From Runella zeae DSM 19591 (GTDB lineage Bacteria > Bacteroidota > Bacteroidia > Cytophagales > Spirosomataceae): a DNA stretch of 64,000 nt. The position numbers and the translations under genes were made by a program. Of the stretch, positions 27,475 through 36,677 are shown piece by piece (the stretch's first letter is position 1; every line of letters starts with the position of its first letter). The stretch spans positions 432,964-496,963 of the forward strand of contig NZ_AUIF01000003.1 in the NCBI RefSeq assembly GCF_000423565.1, given 5' to 3'. The notes under the pieces were generated by a model. It worked only from the letters and a program-made list of their open reading frames with translations. It did not search any database and was not told the DNA's origin.

Positions 27475-30400
27475 ATGCCCAGTCCTATTGATGTATTTAA
27501 TAATCCTGAACAATACATAGATTTTCTCGTAAGTCCTGATTTGGAGCGGTTGCATGGGCAGCATTATGACTGGAAAGAAATTCCTAAACCTTATAATCAA
27601 GATAAAGTCAAAAAGGGTATAATAGAGTGTATATCAGCATTTGCAAATTCAAATACTGATGGGGGCATTATTATATTGGGTATAAGGGACAAAGATCAAG
27701 CAGTAACTGGAACAGAACATCTGACAGAAGAGCAATTAAATGGTTTGTTAGCTTTGCCTAATCAAACACTAAAGAATCAAAGTTATCAATCGAAACCACT
27801 TGTTATTGAAGATCATCGCATTTATTTGATGTTTGTGCCTTATGAATCCAGAAATATTTGTTACACTACTTCATTCCCAAACCAAGCTTGGAAACGCAAT
27901 GGTCTGCAGAATGAACCATTTAAACAAGAAGATTGGGAATATTTTCGGAATAGAAAGAACCCAGGTTTATGGGAAATGCAGCCTTGTACTTTATATGAAG
28001 AACGGTTAGTGGATATGGCTTTGTTTGATGAATTTAAAGGGGCTTGGCTAGAAGATAGTGAAACCGCCAATGCATATAGTATAGTGGATGTTTTAGAGAA
28101 TGCAGGTGCAATAATAAAACATCAAGGAGATTGGTGGTTTACAAAGGCAGGTTTTTTATTTTTTTGCAGTAATCCACAGAGGCTGTTTCCAAGTGCCTAT
28201 ATTCGCTTTTTAAAGTACGAAACCAAAATAAAAGATAAACCTAATCCGGGTGAAACCGTTGGAGAAAATGAATTCAAGGGTGCTTTGCCTACAATGATTC
28301 GTAAAATCAGAGATTGGGTAAAAGATTCTAATTGGTTTAGAAGATATACCTATCGTTCTAATGATGGTTTTAGTTTTGAACATGAAGATGAGTATCCTAT
28401 TTTTGCTATAGGTGAAGCAATTGTAAATGCAGTAGTTCATAGAGATTATGCACTCCAAACGCCTATCGAATGTATTTCCTATTTAGATGCGTTTCAAGTA
28501 CGTAATGCTGGGGGTATTTTACAAAATCAATTAACCTTGCCTCATACTTTTGAGTTAGGGACAGTAACAATTAAATCCTATGCTCGTAACCAAAAAATAG
28601 CAGAATGGTTTCGTAAAATGCCAGATGAAGATGGTAAACCATTTGTAAGACGTTTAAGTGAGGGGACTAAACGTATACAAAATGAGATGCAAAAGCTTGG
28701 TTTGCCTATGCCTACTTATCAAACAAATGGTGAAACCATACTTACATTTCAAAATAATATTGAAGAACGAAGCAAGCGATTTTTCAATCACAATACTCCC
28801 TCACATAGTACAAGCGAGTATCTGAATTTATTTGCCATTCATTTTCAAGGTAATACAGATAATTACGATAAAGGGATACTATTAAAAGAGATTTTAGGTG
28901 TGCTTAAAGATAATTTACAGGCACAAAGTTGGTATATTGATAGATATAGTAAAGGACGGTTAACAATACATCAACGTGGAGAAACTTTTCCTTTGAGTAA
29001 TCCAGCAGCAGAAAGAATATGCTCTATATTTAGAGCTTTTGTGTTGCAAATAAAAATATTTGGTGAACGTTTTTATTTGGCAATTGATTATAAAGCTGAA
29101 CTAAAAAATATACAACCTATTAGTAAGTTGAGTAACTCTTTGCAACAATTTGTCGTTGGACACAAAGGAATTGTAAAGTATCAAGGTAAGTGGGAGAATT
29201 GCTTTATTCTATCTGTAGAACCAGAACAATCTAAAGTCAATTTAATAGACTTTGATGCTGAAATAACAGCTGATAATGCTAAAATTATCCCCCAATTATC
29301 AACTACCCAGATTGAACAAAATTTAAAAGACAATAGTGTAGCATTTGACTTACATACTAAGCTTAAAGAGGCGAGCTTATTAACTTTGCCTAATGCGTCT
29401 ATCGAGAGAGCAAGGCTCACTTTACAGGCTATACATTCATTGTCAGCAGTAATGCCTTTAAAATTCAATGGTTTTCAGTTCTCTGTCGACCGTCAGCCCA
29501 CTTTTTTATTAAATGCGCCCACTATACTTGTTGAGGGTGAGAAAATTGCAGAACTTAGTGTTTTTCATGATCTACAAGAACCACAAGTATCATTTGCTAA
29601 TAAACATCGAAGTGTTAATATTTTAGAGGGTTTGAACAAATTCGGCTCTTATATTAATGCTGCTCGAAATATTACAATTATTCCTGTATGTATAAATGCT
29701 GAACGGCAGCAAATGGCTGAATTGATAGATCGCTTACAGAAAGGTAAATACAAATACGAAGGTTCTGAACGCACATTCGGAGTAAAATTTACTTACGAAA
29801 CAATCTATACCGTATCTAGGCATGATGAAATAGAAGCAGAGTGTAAGCGTATTATTCATCAACATCCAAATTGGGAAGGAGATAGCTCACTAGCAAGGAT
29901 CTTTTTAGTGTCAATGCCAGAAAATAACTATTCTTTAGATGACTATACGTCTCCATATTATGGAATCAAGGAATTCTTATTTGAAAGAGGGATACCTTGC
30001 CAAATGGTAAATACTCCTACCTTAAAAAACCCCGATTGGAAAGACTTAAATCTTTCACTTAACATTGTAGCAAAGTGCGGTTTAGTCCCGTGGGTTTTGT
30101 CTGAAAAATTACCTGAAGCAGACTTTTTTATGGGCATTGCATATACTACTTCAAGAAATGGCAATAACCGTGAAAAAATGATGGGCTTTGTAAGCGTTTT
30201 TGATGAGTATGGGCGATGGCGTTTCTATAAAGGCGAATCTGTCTTTTCCTTTGAAAGGAAAAAGGAGTACTTTGCTAAACTGGTACCCGAGACTTTAAAG
30301 GAACTTGGACATTTGCCTGAAAATGCCAAGATACATATTCATACAGCTTCGCGTTTTTCACGTGAAGATGAACAGGTTATCTTATCTGCTGCAAAAGAAT

Positions 30401-30810
30401 TACTACCTGATGCCCATTTTTCTTTCGTTTGGATAAATGACACCCATTTATTAAGAGGCTATGATAATAGCAATGTTGGCGGAAGCTTGAGCAGAGGAAG
30501 CTATATCAGCTTATCGCCTAATAAACTACTATTATCAACAACGGGATATAATGTTTTCAAAAAATCTTTGGGAACTCCAAAGATGATTGAAGCAAGTATT
30601 CGTACTGAAGGCAGTATCAGCCTAAAACTTTATGCCAAACACTTGTTAGCTTTGACTAAACTTAATTGGGCTTCAACCAATGCATTAACAGGCGAGCCTA
30701 TTACTACTAAGTATGCCTTAAATATTGCATATTTAACTGAAAAATTTATTAAACGGAGAGGAGATTTTAAATTACATAAAGTCTTAGAAAAAACGCCATG
30801 GTTTATATAA
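27475..30810 (+). CDS. Single-chain Schlafen/AlbA-RecG-like module fused to an inactive prokaryotic Argonaute
   Basis: An 1111-residue protein. Residues about 20-140 resemble the Schlafen/AlbA_2 domain (ISAFANSNTDGGIIILGI), and about 300-430 the RecG-like HATPase_c_4 region (IGEAIVNAVVHRDYAL, VRNAGGIL). About 440-740 resembles the N/L1/L2 part of Argonautes, called APAZ in short systems. The MID domain keeps the guide 5'-phosphate set Y829, K832, Q843 and K867. The PIWI domain (880-1111) ends in PWFI as in short Argonautes. The DEDX catalytic positions look lost: Ala889 in MGIAYT, the HTASR segment for the second Asp, Leu1082 in YALNIAYL. It is probably a guide-directed sensor whose N-terminal module is the effector, plausibly anti-phage or anti-plasmid. 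The TTG at 27412 would add 21 residues. It is A/T-rich and flanked by sugar genes. Confidence 0.9.
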   Translation: MPSPIDVFNNPEQYIDFLVSPDLERLHGQHYDWKEIPKPYNQDKVKKGIIECISAFANSNTDGGIIILGIRDKDQAVTGTEHLTEEQLNGLLALPNQTLKNQSYQSKPLVIEDHRIYLMFVPYESRNICYTTSFPNQAWKRNGLQNEPFKQEDWEYFRNRKNPGLWEMQPCTLYEERLVDMALFDEFKGAWLEDSETANAYSIVDVLENAGAIIKHQGDWWFTKAGFLFFCSNPQRLFPSAYIRFLKYETKIKDKPNPGETVGENEFKGALPTMIRKIRDWVKDSNWFRRYTYRSNDGFSFEHEDEYPIFAIGEAIVNAVVHRDYALQTPIECISYLDAFQVRNAGGILQNQLTLPHTFELGTVTIKSYARNQKIAEWFRKMPDEDGKPFVRRLSEGTKRIQNEMQKLGLPMPTYQTNGETILTFQNNIEERSKRFFNHNTPSHSTSEYLNLFAIHFQGNTDNYDKGILLKEILGVLKDNLQAQSWYIDRYSKGRLTIHQRGETFPLSNPAAERICSIFRAFVLQIKIFGERFYLAIDYKAELKNIQPISKLSNSLQQFVVGHKGIVKYQGKWENCFILSVEPEQSKVNLIDFDAEITADNAKIIPQLSTTQIEQNLKDNSVAFDLHTKLKEASLLTLPNASIERARLTLQAIHSLSAVMPLKFNGFQFSVDRQPTFLLNAPTILVEGEKIAELSVFHDLQEPQVSFANKHRSVNILEGLNKFGSYINAARNITIIPVCINAERQQMAELIDRLQKGKYKYEGSERTFGVKFTYETIYTVSRHDEIEAECKRIIHQHPNWEGDSSLARIFLVSMPENNYSLDDYTSPYYGIKEFLFERGIPCQMVNTPTLKNPDWKDLNLSLNIVAKCGLVPWVLSEKLPEADFFMGIAYTTSRNGNNREKMMGFVSVFDEYGRWRFYKGESVFSFERKKEYFAKLVPETLKELGHLPENAKIHIHTASRFSREDEQVILSAAKELLPDAHFSFVWINDTHLLRGYDNSNVGGSLSRGSYISLSPNKLLLSTTGYNVFKKSLGTPKMIEASIRTEGSISLKLYAKHLLALTKLNWASTNALTGEPITTKYALNIAYLTEKFIKRRGDFKLHKVLEKTPWFI

Positions 30811-30921
30811 ATTTATCTATATACGCTGTCAATTTACTGATTTGAAATTGGGATACGTTTAGAAAAGATAGTGAATAAAGTAGGAAAGACTAAATCCGTA
30901 TTGTCCGAAAACAAAAATGTA

Positions 30922-30951
30922 GTGTGTATTGAATGTTTTACCAATACACAC
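30922..30951. terminator. Convergent hairpin after the Argonaute gene
   Basis: GTGTGTATTG (30922-30931) pairs with CAATACACAC (30942-30951) across a 10 nt loop, between the Argonaute gene and the convergent GH28 gene. It could terminate both. Confidence 0.55.
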
Positions 30952-30960
30952 CACTAAGCG

Positions 30961-33303
30961 TTACTTCTTACTTACAGTTTTGCTTTTTACTCCTACTCCC
31001 AGCTCTACTTCTTTTTTGATTTGGGTAGCATCTGTATGAAGCAAGCGCACATTTTCGGAACGATTGCCCATTACTTTTAGCAAAACATCTTTTTCAGTAC
31101 CATATTTGATACCATCGAGGGTGACATTTTTGCTGTTTTGGACTTGCATTACGGTTTTATCTTTGGTAAGTAGCGTTACGTTTTTGAGGTTAATATTTTC
31201 TCCTTCTACACATACGAGCCCTTTGTTGGCTTCAATCATTGCATTTTCGATATTGATATTTTTGATACTCATCTCGGGCAAACCACGTACCAAAATCGCC
31301 GTTTCGGCACCTTTACATACGATATTTTTGATGTAAAAATCCTTGAATTGTGGCGTGCCTTCACCGAGTGGCTCGGCTTTTATGGTAGGAAGTTCGTTGG
31401 ATTCTCCTTCAAGGGGCACGGGGTCTTTTGCGGCATAATACATATCGAAAAGTACCGCCTCGCCGGGGATTTCGGTCATGTTCACATCGGTTACGTAGAT
31501 ATTTTCCACGACTCCCCCACGACCACGAGCGGTTTTGAACCGAAGCCCCACGTCTGAGCCCATGAAAGTACAATTGGAGACAAACAAATTACGAACTCCT
31601 CCCGACATTTCTGAACCAATCACAAAGCCGCCGTGCGCATGATAGACTTTACAGTCACGAATGATGAAATTTTCGGTAGGGATGCCTCGTTTGCGGCCTT
31701 GTTCGTCACGCCCCGACTTGATAGTGATGCCGTCGTCGCCTGTATCAAAAGTACAACCTTCCAAGATTCCATTACGGCATGATTCGAGGTCAATGGCGTC
31801 GCTGTTTTGGGCATACCAATGATTTTTGACGTTTACGTGGCGAACGCTCAATTGTTCGCACAGCAGCGGGTGCAGGGTCCAAGCGGGGGAGTTTTGAAAC
31901 GTAACACCCTCAATGAGTACGTTTTTGCAACGAGTCAGACTGACCATATTGGGACGGAGAAAATCTTTATAAGAGGCAAGTTCTTCCTGACTTGGATGTA
32001 CTCCATTCAAAATACGTCCTGCATTGGGTGTGTTATTCCCTTTTTTAGATTGCTCAGACGGATACCACATATCTCCTTTTTCGCTGACTACTCCCCCCGA
32101 TTTGACGAGCGCGGCCCATTGAGCATTGGTTTGTTTGTCGCGTTTGATAGCGCGCCACACTTCTCCACCACCATCTAGTACACCTTCACCCGTTATCGCA
32201 ATATTGGTCAAATCTACTCCCCAAATCGGTGCTTGACAGCGGTAAGATTCTTGCCCTTCCCAAGTAGTGATTACGATAGGGTAGTCGTCGTGGTTGCGGC
32301 TAAATTGCAAAAGTGCGTTTTTGGCAATATGCAGATTGACATTGTTTTTGAGTACAATCGGCCCCGTAAGCCACAGACCCGTTGGAATCATTACGGTGCC
32401 ACCTCCAGCGGCATGACACACGTCTATGGTTTGTTGGATAGCTTTGGTATTGACGGTGATGCCGTCGGCTTTGGCCCCATAGCGAGCGATATTGAAGGTA
32501 TCTTTACGAAAATACGGGGTGGCATATTTGGGAAGTTCGTACTCGTATTTGTTAGTAAAAATGGATTTTTTAACAAAGCTCTTCAAATCAATCGGTAGCT
32601 CCATAATGCCTTCCAAAACCAAACTTGCCATTACCGCCGCCCCATAGCCTGAGAAATGAGTGTTGTCTTCAATGCCTTCGGGTGACCTTGCAAAAACGGT
32701 TTTGGGATAATGTAAAAATAGAAGCTTTGACCCCTCTACTCCATGCTTTTCGATGGCTTTTTGGCTTTTGGCGTGTAGGTCAATCATCGGTACTTTCAAT
32801 TCTTGAGCTACTTCTTTTACCACTTGAGGATAGTCGCCATGTTGATCCACAAAAACCCCATTTTCATCAAACTTACGACGCATCACGGGCGTAATCAAAA
32901 GGGGATTGCCACCTTTGGCACGCGTTTCGTTGACAAATTTGATGAGGTTTTGGCGATAAAGCGTTTGGGCAGGAGCAGAGCGAGTCGTATCGGCTACTTT
33001 TTGGTCATTGTGGCCAAACTGAATCAAAACCCAGTCTCCTTTCTTAACTTGTGAGATTACTTTTTGCCAACGGCCTTCCGTAATAAAGCTTTTGGTACTA
33101 CGCCCATTGACTGCATGATTTTGAACCTGAACGGCTTCGTTGAAATAGCTTGGGAAAACCATCCCCCAGCCTTTTTCGGGAAAATTGGCAGGAAGTTTAT
33201 CGGCAAGGGTAGAATCGCCACAAAGAAAAATGGTGAGTTGATTGGTGGCAGGACGGAAAGCCGTGATTGCCACCAAAAACAAAATCCGTAGGAGTGATTT
33301 CAT
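30961..33303 (-). CDS. SGNH acetylesterase-GH28 polygalacturonase fusion
   Basis: A 780-residue exported two-domain pectin enzyme. After a signal peptide, residues about 23-235 form a rhamnogalacturonan acetylesterase-type SGNH domain: Ser31 in CGDSTLADK, FGHND, and D213/H216 in IEDNTHFSG. Residues about 265-740 form a GH28 right-handed beta-helix with D502 (NSDAID), D523/D524 (TGDDGI) and H557 (HAHGGF), the canonical catalytic positions. It would deacetylate and cleave galacturonan or rhamnogalacturonan. It lies downstream of the CBM9-like, DUF2264 and lactonase genes on the same strand, 114 bp after the nearest. Both active sites look intact. The fusion keeps deacetylation and backbone cleavage in one polypeptide. 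Confidence 0.92.
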   Translation of the reverse strand: MKSLLRILFLVAITAFRPATNQLTIFLCGDSTLADKLPANFPEKGWGMVFPSYFNEAVQVQNHAVNGRSTKSFITEGRWQKVISQVKKGDWVLIQFGHNDQKVADTTRSAPAQTLYRQNLIKFVNETRAKGGNPLLITPVMRRKFDENGVFVDQHGDYPQVVKEVAQELKVPMIDLHAKSQKAIEKHGVEGSKLLFLHYPKTVFARSPEGIEDNTHFSGYGAAVMASLVLEGIMELPIDLKSFVKKSIFTNKYEYELPKYATPYFRKDTFNIARYGAKADGITVNTKAIQQTIDVCHAAGGGTVMIPTGLWLTGPIVLKNNVNLHIAKNALLQFSRNHDDYPIVITTWEGQESYRCQAPIWGVDLTNIAITGEGVLDGGGEVWRAIKRDKQTNAQWAALVKSGGVVSEKGDMWYPSEQSKKGNNTPNAGRILNGVHPSQEELASYKDFLRPNMVSLTRCKNVLIEGVTFQNSPAWTLHPLLCEQLSVRHVNVKNHWYAQNSDAIDLESCRNGILEGCTFDTGDDGITIKSGRDEQGRKRGIPTENFIIRDCKVYHAHGGFVIGSEMSGGVRNLFVSNCTFMGSDVGLRFKTARGRGGVVENIYVTDVNMTEIPGEAVLFDMYYAAKDPVPLEGESNELPTIKAEPLGEGTPQFKDFYIKNIVCKGAETAILVRGLPEMSIKNINIENAMIEANKGLVCVEGENINLKNVTLLTKDKTVMQVQNSKNVTLDGIKYGTEKDVLLKVMGNRSENVRLLHTDATQIKKEVELGVGVKSKTVSKK

Positions 33304-33417
33304 GAGTTTGGGTTATAGATACGACAAATCTGTACGAGATTAGTCCTTAAAGTATAACAAAACAACTCATTTATTGGATTTTTTTATGCAATCGTTGTCG
33401 GCAACGTTGCCAAAAAC

Positions 33418-34080
33418 TTATTTTAATCTCAATACTCCAAAAGCATCGGGGCGGTGAAAGCGAGGGGTAGCGCCGCTCATCGTAGCACTCCAGCACGTAA
33501 AGTCGCAGTTGGAAGGGGTGCATTTCCAATCGGAATCAGACTGGGATTGAAGAGAAACAATGCGGAAAAAATTGAGACGATACACCTCTTTTTTGCCCCC
33601 AATCAAAGCCCAGGGGATTTGCATCTTACCTGACCATGTTTCGCCAGAAGCTTTTACTTCGTGTTTGATACCCGCTTTTTCGTAGGGAACAAAAGTCAGA
33701 TTTTGAGGGGCTTCTTTGGTAGGATTGTCAATCCAACCCACAAAGAGGGCGTTGTTTGGATTGATTTCTAATTCAAGATAGCGAACGGGGGTTTCTGAAC
33801 CTTCGGCAATAAACACTTCAAACACCTCTTGATTCCACATTTCAGTGTTGTGTTGTTGATAAGTGTTTTGTTTCCAATACGGATTCTGTTGACATTCAAA
33901 CTCTACCTGCAAATATTCGTCATCCGCTTTGAGTTTTATAACTGTATTTTGGGAAGCTTCGCGGCCATTGGTAGCAAAACTAAAGTGTTTATTGGGAAGA
34001 GTAATCCACTGGTTTTGGGGCAAAACAATCTCAGGAAGGGTATGTGACATGATTAAAAATAATAGAGGAAGAAATGGCAT
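33418..34080 (-). CDS. Carbohydrate-binding family 9-like protein
   Basis: A 220-residue protein resembling the CBM9-like beta-sandwich family: EMWNQEVFEVFIAE, RYLELEINPNNALF and WSGKMQIPWALIGG are typical. These proteins bind sugar ends and accompany glycan-degrading enzymes. Start choice: the frame is open from 34149 inside the upstream gene; the ATG at 34080 lies 5 bp after the upstream stop and gives a short hydrophobic leader (MPFLPLLFLI), so I prefer it. An ATG at 34050 is also possible. It is third in the lactonase, DUF2264, CBM9-like operon and upstream of the GH28 fusion. Confidence 0.8.
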   Translation of the reverse strand: MPFLPLLFLIMSHTLPEIVLPQNQWITLPNKHFSFATNGREASQNTVIKLKADDEYLQVEFECQQNPYWKQNTYQQHNTEMWNQEVFEVFIAEGSETPVRYLELEINPNNALFVGWIDNPTKEAPQNLTFVPYEKAGIKHEVKASGETWSGKMQIPWALIGGKKEVYRLNFFRIVSLQSQSDSDWKCTPSNCDFTCWSATMSGATPRFHRPDAFGVLRLK

Positions 34081-34085
34081 AAAAT

Positions 34086-35345
34086 TTAATAATTGACGGC
34101 ACCGTCTTTTTTGAAAGGTTTGCCCGACCACGCTTTTTGTTGCGTCCATTCGGCATCCGCATCCGTCCAGAAAGGGTCATTGGCGGGCAGCCCAAGTGGC
34201 AAAAAACCAAGAGTGGTCAAATACATACTTCCAGCATTGGAATAATAATCTGCAATAGTAGGCTGATGTCCGGCAAATCCAAGCGTGAGCCAGCCTTCTT
34301 TGTCAAAAATCCCTTCTTGGGAAAACATCCTTTTCATTACTGCTGTGAGAGCACAACGTACTTGTGCAGGACTTACACCCTCGGGTAGCTGATGAATAAG
34401 TGCCGCATGAGTAAGGGATTGAAAAGCCGCCAACCGATAAGTCACGCTTCGTCCAAAGGCTGGAAATGTGCCTTCAGGAGAAATGAGTCGTTCGAGAAAA
34501 TCAGCATGACGTTGCATTCGTTTCACGGCCCGCTCATAGCGCTCTTGTAATGCTCGATGAGAGCCATTGGGGGATTGTCGTTTGTTGACATCTAGCCATG
34601 TTTTCAACACATCTACGAGCATAGGCTGAATCACAAAGGAGTTATAATAATCGGTATGAAATACCTCCCCGTCTTTAAACCAACCATCACCCACGTACCA
34701 CTCCTCTATTTTACGTACTCCAAATTCGATACGGTAGCGGTCGGCGTTTTCGCCAATCGAGAGTAAAAATGCTTCTACAATAGCCGCAAAGAGCACCCAA
34801 TTGTTGTTGGGTGGTACTACCCTTCGAAGCAACGTAAACTCCTCAATCACTCGTTTTTTGGTTGTATCATCGAGAGGGACCCAGAGGGCGTGAGGGGCTT
34901 TCAAAAACGCTTGTGCCAAAAAGGCCGCATCTACCAACGTTTGGCCTTCTTTGCGCCAAAGCATATAGTCGGGAGAGGCAGGATTGACGCTGTTTTTGAT
35001 GCTTTTTAGGGCAGCTTCGCGGAGCTGTTTGCGGAGTTTGCCTTCTTCGGTATCCTCATCGGGGAGCGCCAGCCAAGGTGCTACTCCTACCATAGTACGC
35101 CCATAAGCTTCCAAATAAGCCACTTGAGGGTTTCGATTGTCCCAATTGGGGCTGTACTCTACTTTCCAATTTTTGACTAAAGTCTCATTCCCTAAGTTTT
35201 TCAGAACGGGCCAAGCGATTTTATGGAGTAATTTGGCCCAATATAGTCGGGGAGTATCAGCTTTGGGCTGGGCAGGCGGTAGCGATAGGCTCAACGTACC
35301 AAAGCTCCAAAAAGCGTTTTTTTGAATAAAATGACGACGATTCAT
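34086..35345 (-). CDS. DUF2264-family protein with Tat-like signal
   Basis: A 419-residue protein. MNRRHFIQKNAFWSF is a twin-arginine signal; the body matches DUF2264 (LEAYGRTMVGVAPWLALP, YNSFVIQPMLVDVL, GRSVTYRLAAFQ), an (alpha/alpha) toroid-like family often found in rhamnogalacturonan and other polysaccharide loci, with suspected glycoside hydrolase or lyase activity. The precise reaction is not established to my knowledge. It lies 3 bp after the lactonase gene and is followed 5 bp later by the CBM9-like gene, so co-transcription is very likely. Confidence 0.88.
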   Translation of the reverse strand: MNRRHFIQKNAFWSFGTLSLSLPPAQPKADTPRLYWAKLLHKIAWPVLKNLGNETLVKNWKVEYSPNWDNRNPQVAYLEAYGRTMVGVAPWLALPDEDTEEGKLRKQLREAALKSIKNSVNPASPDYMLWRKEGQTLVDAAFLAQAFLKAPHALWVPLDDTTKKRVIEEFTLLRRVVPPNNNWVLFAAIVEAFLLSIGENADRYRIEFGVRKIEEWYVGDGWFKDGEVFHTDYYNSFVIQPMLVDVLKTWLDVNKRQSPNGSHRALQERYERAVKRMQRHADFLERLISPEGTFPAFGRSVTYRLAAFQSLTHAALIHQLPEGVSPAQVRCALTAVMKRMFSQEGIFDKEGWLTLGFAGHQPTIADYYSNAGSMYLTTLGFLPLGLPANDPFWTDADAEWTQQKAWSGKPFKKDGAVNY

Positions 35346-35348
35346 TAT

Positions 35349-36461
35349 TTATAAAGTTATCAAACATACGGGCATCGACACCTTGATTTCTTTGCCAGTG
35401 GGGGTAAGTTTACCCGTTTTTTTGTCGCGACCAAAAATCACAATATTGTCGGTATCTTGATTGGCTACGAGTACCCATTTACCAGTGGGGTCAATCATAA
35501 AATTACGAGGAGTTTTTCCTAAAACATCCTGATGACCTACATAAGTCAGTTGTCCATTTTTCTGATTGATGCTATAAATCACCAAACTCTCGTGGGCGCG
35601 ATTGGAGCCATACAAAAATTTGCCGTCGGGCGAGATATGAATATCGGCGCACCACTTACGTCCTTTATAATCGTCGGGCACGGTCGAAATCGTCTGAAAA
35701 GGAGCTAATTGCCCTTTTTTATAATTAAAACCAGTAACGGTACCGTCTAGTTCTTGAATGACATAAGCAAACTTACCATTGGGATGAAACGTAAAATGCC
35801 GAGGCCCTGCTCCTGGAGTAGCCGCCGTAAAAGCGGGCGTGCCGGGCGTAAGCTGCCCTGTTTGAGTGTTGAGCTGATAGGTCATGATTTTGTCGGTTCC
35901 CAAATCTGGCACAAAAACATCTTCATTGTTAGGGGCAATGTTGATAGAATGAACATGTGCTTTTTCTTGACGCTCTTTGTTGACACTACTTCCTTCGTGC
36001 TGAATCGTTTGGGTGGCTTTGCCCAACGACCCATCGACTTGCACGGGCAAAATACTCAAACTTCCCCCGCGATAATTCCCCACAATGACCCATTTGCCCG
36101 TTTTATCGACTGCTACATGACAAGGCCCATCTCCTCCAGCCGATTGGGTATTGAGCATAGTCAAATAGCCTGATTTTTGGTCGAACGAAAAAGAACTGAC
36201 GGCGCCTCCGCTCATTTCGGCTACCGAATACAAATAGCGCTTATCAGGCGAAAGTGCCAAAAACGACGGGTTTTTGATGCCAGTGGCCACGCTGATTGGG
36301 GTAAAATCGCCCGTGTTAGTATTGAATTTATAGACATAAATTCCTTGGCTAGTTTTGGTAGTATAAGTACCCACAAATAAGTAAAGGTCGTTGCTTTGAC
36401 CGTGTGTTGTAGTGCTCATCAGATATAAAAGGCCAATCAGGAGCAGGCAGGCTCTTTTCAT
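35349..36461 (-). CDS. Lactonase-family (YbhE/Pgl-type) seven-bladed propeller protein
   Basis: A 370-residue protein with a signal peptide (ends near TTTHGQ) and seven-bladed propeller repeats typical of the lactonase family: LFVGTYTTKTSQGIYVY, PSFLALSPDKRYLYSV, GPCHVAVDKTGKWVIV, GPRHFTFHPNGKFAYV. The cytosolic relatives hydrolyse 6-phosphogluconolactone; the exported Bacteroidota form more likely acts on another sugar lactone. It is the first gene of the pectin-related minus-strand operon. The 100 bp upstream hold no clear -7 box. Confidence 0.87.
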   Translation of the reverse strand: MKRACLLLIGLLYLMSTTTHGQSNDLYLFVGTYTTKTSQGIYVYKFNTNTGDFTPISVATGIKNPSFLALSPDKRYLYSVAEMSGGAVSSFSFDQKSGYLTMLNTQSAGGDGPCHVAVDKTGKWVIVGNYRGGSLSILPVQVDGSLGKATQTIQHEGSSVNKERQEKAHVHSINIAPNNEDVFVPDLGTDKIMTYQLNTQTGQLTPGTPAFTAATPGAGPRHFTFHPNGKFAYVIQELDGTVTGFNYKKGQLAPFQTISTVPDDYKGRKWCADIHISPDGKFLYGSNRAHESLVIYSINQKNGQLTYVGHQDVLGKTPRNFMIDPTGKWVLVANQDTDNIVIFGRDKKTGKLTPTGKEIKVSMPVCLITL

Positions 36462-36566
36462 AGGGAGATTATTTTAGTGAAAACAAGATAGAAGTGGTTT
36501 GGCTGGCAACCTATTTTTTAAAGTAATAGATTCGCCGCTTATACCCTAAAACTCAACGGTAGTTTG

Positions 36567-36677
36567 ATGTTTTATGATAGTCCAAACTTTGGAGTTAAAA
36601 TTGTAGTCTTTAAAATCACCAAAGTAACTAGAAAACAGCCTATCCAGCTTCAAATCTTAACAAGATACCTTACATGA
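36567..36677 (+). CDS. Possible 36-residue small ORF overlapping the B2 protease start
   Basis: A short frame (MFYDSPNFGVKIVVFK at the start, ILTRYLT at the end) whose TGA overlaps the ATG of the lasso-type B2 gene in an ATGA arrangement, suggesting translational coupling. It does not look like a lasso precursor: there is no Thr just before a Gly/Ala/Ser/Cys core start with an acidic residue 7-9 positions on. It may be a leader peptide or a chance frame. Confidence 0.25.
   Translation: MFYDSPNFGVKIVVFKITKVTRKQPIQLQILTRYLT

Noticed and set aside
33398..33414. Terminator at the palindrome GGCAACGTTGCC after the CBM9-like gene
   Set aside because: It has no loop and no T-run in the reading direction, so it is not a convincing terminator.
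36567..36677. Lasso precursor peptide
   Set aside because: The 36-residue product lacks the Thr before the core and the acidic ring residue; it is kept only as a low-confidence small ORF.
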